From NCBI RefSeq assembly GCF_002891295.1, contig NZ_LGUI01000005.1, positions 1 through 64,000 of the forward strand: 64,000 nucleotides of DNA, written 5' to 3'. The DNA comes from Streptomyces eurocidicus (GTDB lineage: Bacteria; Actinomycetota; Actinomycetes; Streptomycetales; Streptomycetaceae). Under the pieces are notes generated by a model that saw nothing but the letters and a program-made list of their open reading frames with translations, had not been told where the DNA came from and did not search any database. Positions 63,401 to 64,000 of this stretch are shown here, one piece after another. Position numbers and translations under genes: made by a program. Each line of letters opens with the position of its first letter. Position 1 is the stretch's first letter.

Positions 63401-64000
63401 CCGGTGTCTCCCCCGCCGATGTCGGGCTGGTCGAGGCCCACGGTACGGGCACCGTCCTCGGCGACCGTACCGAGCTGGCCGCCCTCGACGAGGTGTTCAC
63501 CGCGGCCGGGGCGCGGCCGGGCGGCTGTGCCCTCGGGTCCGTCAAAGCGCAGATCGGGCACACCAAATGCGCCGCGGGCCTGGCCGGTCTCGTCAAGACC
63601 GCCCTGGCCCTGTACACCGGGGTCACCCCGCCGACCGCGCGGCTGGAGCGGCCCAGCCCGTCCTGGCGGGAGGGGAGCAGCCCTTTCGTCTTCCACACCC
63701 GCGCCCGGCCGTGGGCGCTCCCGGCCGCCGAGCGGGTCGCGGGGCTCAGTGCCTTCGGTTTCGGCGGTACCAACTTCCATGTGGTGCTCACCGCCCACGC
63801 CACGGGTGTGCCCCCGCAGCACGGGCGGGACGCCTGGCCGGCCGAGCTCTTCCTCTTCCGGGGCGCCGATCTGTCCGCGGCCCTCCGCGCCGCCGGGAGG
63901 ACGCTGGAGCTGGCCGACGGCGCCGCCGGGCGGCCCTGGCGCCTGCGCGATCTGGCGCTGGCGGCCTCCCGCGCGGCCGACGCCGGGCGGGAACCGGTCC
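60469..64000 (+). CDS. Multidomain synthase: PfaD-like region fused to a ketosynthase (partial)
   Basis: Open for 1,177 codons from GTG 60469 (AGAGGA 8 nt upstream) to the right edge without a stop. Residues 1-270 and 280-630 read as two nitronate-monooxygenase/PfaD-like TIM-barrel regions (FGAPDARLVAAFTRAGGLGV; VHLPVAQGPMTRVSDRPAFA; RFVFEGAECGGHVGPRNSFP; VFFAGGVHDERSAAMVATLA). From about 672 comes a type I ketosynthase: VVGMACMFPGAPDMAAFW, nucleophile Cys 856 in DAACASS, His 991 in EAHGTGT and His 1031 in GHTK. All three catalytic residues are present. The last 80 residues lead into a linker. This order recalls actinobacterial PUFA-synthase-like proteins. Product unknown. Confidence 0.88.
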   Translation, partial: MSAASSRDVLIGISPFGAPDARLVAAFTRAGGLGVLDLGTGDRRAGEALEQVRDWTRGRRYGVRVAAGCRLAPADLAPGPAGDGAAPHTVVLGVGADWPVRETAGAYRVLVEITTVEEALAAVRAGAHGLVARGGESGGRVGRTGTFVLLQQVLGEPGVTVPVWACGGIGPRTAAAAVAGGAAGVVLDSQLALLAESGLGGREAAEIRAMDGSETAVVDGRRVLLRHGSRAGHLPVGQDGFLASGFADRWRTVARTVRSLTEAVEDGLRGGTAASALRPGSASAGAFGVHLPVAQGPMTRVSDRPAFATAVAAEGGLPFIALALAPPDRARTVLRDTAAALAGRPWGVGVLGFAPEGIRDGQLDVVREVRPSHAVIAGGRPSQAAALEEAGIAAFLHVPSPGLLRRFLRAGARRFVFEGAECGGHVGPRNSFPLWEAQIAVLTDFLSGRKDQEARGTQGPQDARHARQAHGVEVFFAGGVHDERSAAMVATLAAPLIRRGVAVGLLMGTAYLFTEEAVACDAVQPLFQRQVLAAHGTTLLETAPGHATRCLTTPVTEDFGALKERLRAQGVPARRRWESLERHNIGRLRLASRGVERGPGGEPVPVGEDRQLREGLFMAGDVAALRSSVTTVAALHRAVTDGAADFLERRAEELRRAPEEGSPGRGAVPRPLDIAVVGMACMFPGAPDMAAFWANVLDGADAVTEVPADRWDPALHHGTATVSKWGGFLPRIPFDPLRYGVPPTSLGSTEPAQLLALEAARRALDDAGYGDEGGRPFDRSRASVVFGAESGGELSHAYTLRAVLPSYFGTVPPGLAEQLPTPTEDSFPGILANVVSGRIAHRFDLGGANYTVDAACASSLAALDAACKELVTGGSDLVLCGGVDLHNGITDYVLFSSVQALSPTGRCRPFDAGADGTVLGEGVACVVLKRLADAERDGDRVYAVVKGVGSSSDGRSRSLTAPCPQGQRTALERAYGGAGVSPADVGLVEAHGTGTVLGDRTELAALDEVFTAAGARPGGCALGSVKAQIGHTKCAAGLAGLVKTALALYTGVTPPTARLERPSPSWREGSSPFVFHTRARPWALPAAERVAGLSAFGFGGTNFHVVLTAHATGVPPQHGRDAWPAELFLFRGADLSAALRAAGRTLELADGAAGRPWRLRDLALAASRAADAGREPV

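Noticed and set aside
1..64000. CRISPR arrays, tRNA and rRNA genes, and plasmid origins
   Set aside because: No regularly spaced repeats, cloverleaf or rRNA blocks, or iteron-type repeats were recognised anywhere.

Overview
The window is high-GC actinobacterial DNA and almost certainly comes from a Streptomyces or a close relative. This rests on G/C at most third codon positions, frequent GTG starts, Tat and Sec secreted proteins, SARP/AfsR-type and ECF41 regulators, several P450s, and an accessory-region mix of insertion sequences and gene remnants. That mix resembles a chromosome arm, but the replicon cannot be proved from the sequence. No tRNA, rRNA or CRISPR array was seen.

Left part (1-36,230). 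Positions 1-3,900 are a graveyard of broken genes (mycoredoxin-like, DnaE2-like, a small secreted protein, an SGNH/GDSL hydrolase). Next comes an intact set: a P450 (minus), a Baeyer-Villiger-type flavin monooxygenase and a DHA2-type MFS exporter. Positions 8,700-16,265 are dominated by mobile DNA: a Tn3 TnpA remnant, a PQQ-propeller pseudogene cut by an IS5 fragment, an IS630 element and an IS5/IS427-type element inserted side by side at the same TA, and an ISAzo13-type element. A NAD(P)/FAD oxidoreductase and an ECF41-type sigma factor (with a TTA codon) follow. After them come a decayed NRPS adenylation-thioesterase gene, more remnants, two tandem Tat-exported proteins, a GNAT gene, and a small gene whose 3' part is duplicated about 5.2 kb away. 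A second, apparently identical copy of the IS427-type element splits the response regulator of a two-component system that sits divergently to a MacB-like ABC exporter. Removing the IS plus one TA restores the regulator frame.

Middle part (36,229-53,600). It holds a second P450, small secreted proteins, a SARP-like regulator divergent from an alpha/beta hydrolase, and an ankyrin protein. It then holds the most interesting locus: a third, short P450 (43,981-45,135, minus) followed six bases later by a 20-residue ORF with a perfect Shine-Dalgarno, ending in WYWY, and then a terminator. This looks like a minimal P450-modified RiPP system of the atropopeptide (tryptorubin-like) kind, with unusual gene order and core spacing. 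A large AfsR-like regulator and a LysR/LysE divergent pair follow.

Right part (53,577-64,000). It contains a TetR regulator with a palindromic operator, a secreted SLT-domain protein with a strong terminator, and an M4 metallopeptidase in which the first zinc histidine of HExxH is Tyr. A macrolide-type glycosyltransferase, a LuxR HTH fragment, and the start of a long multidomain synthase complete the window. The synthase has a nitronate-monooxygenase/PfaD-like region fused to a ketosynthase and runs off the right edge.

Many broken genes carry single-base losses in G/C runs. Some may be sequence errors rather than decay, and this is flagged where it matters.
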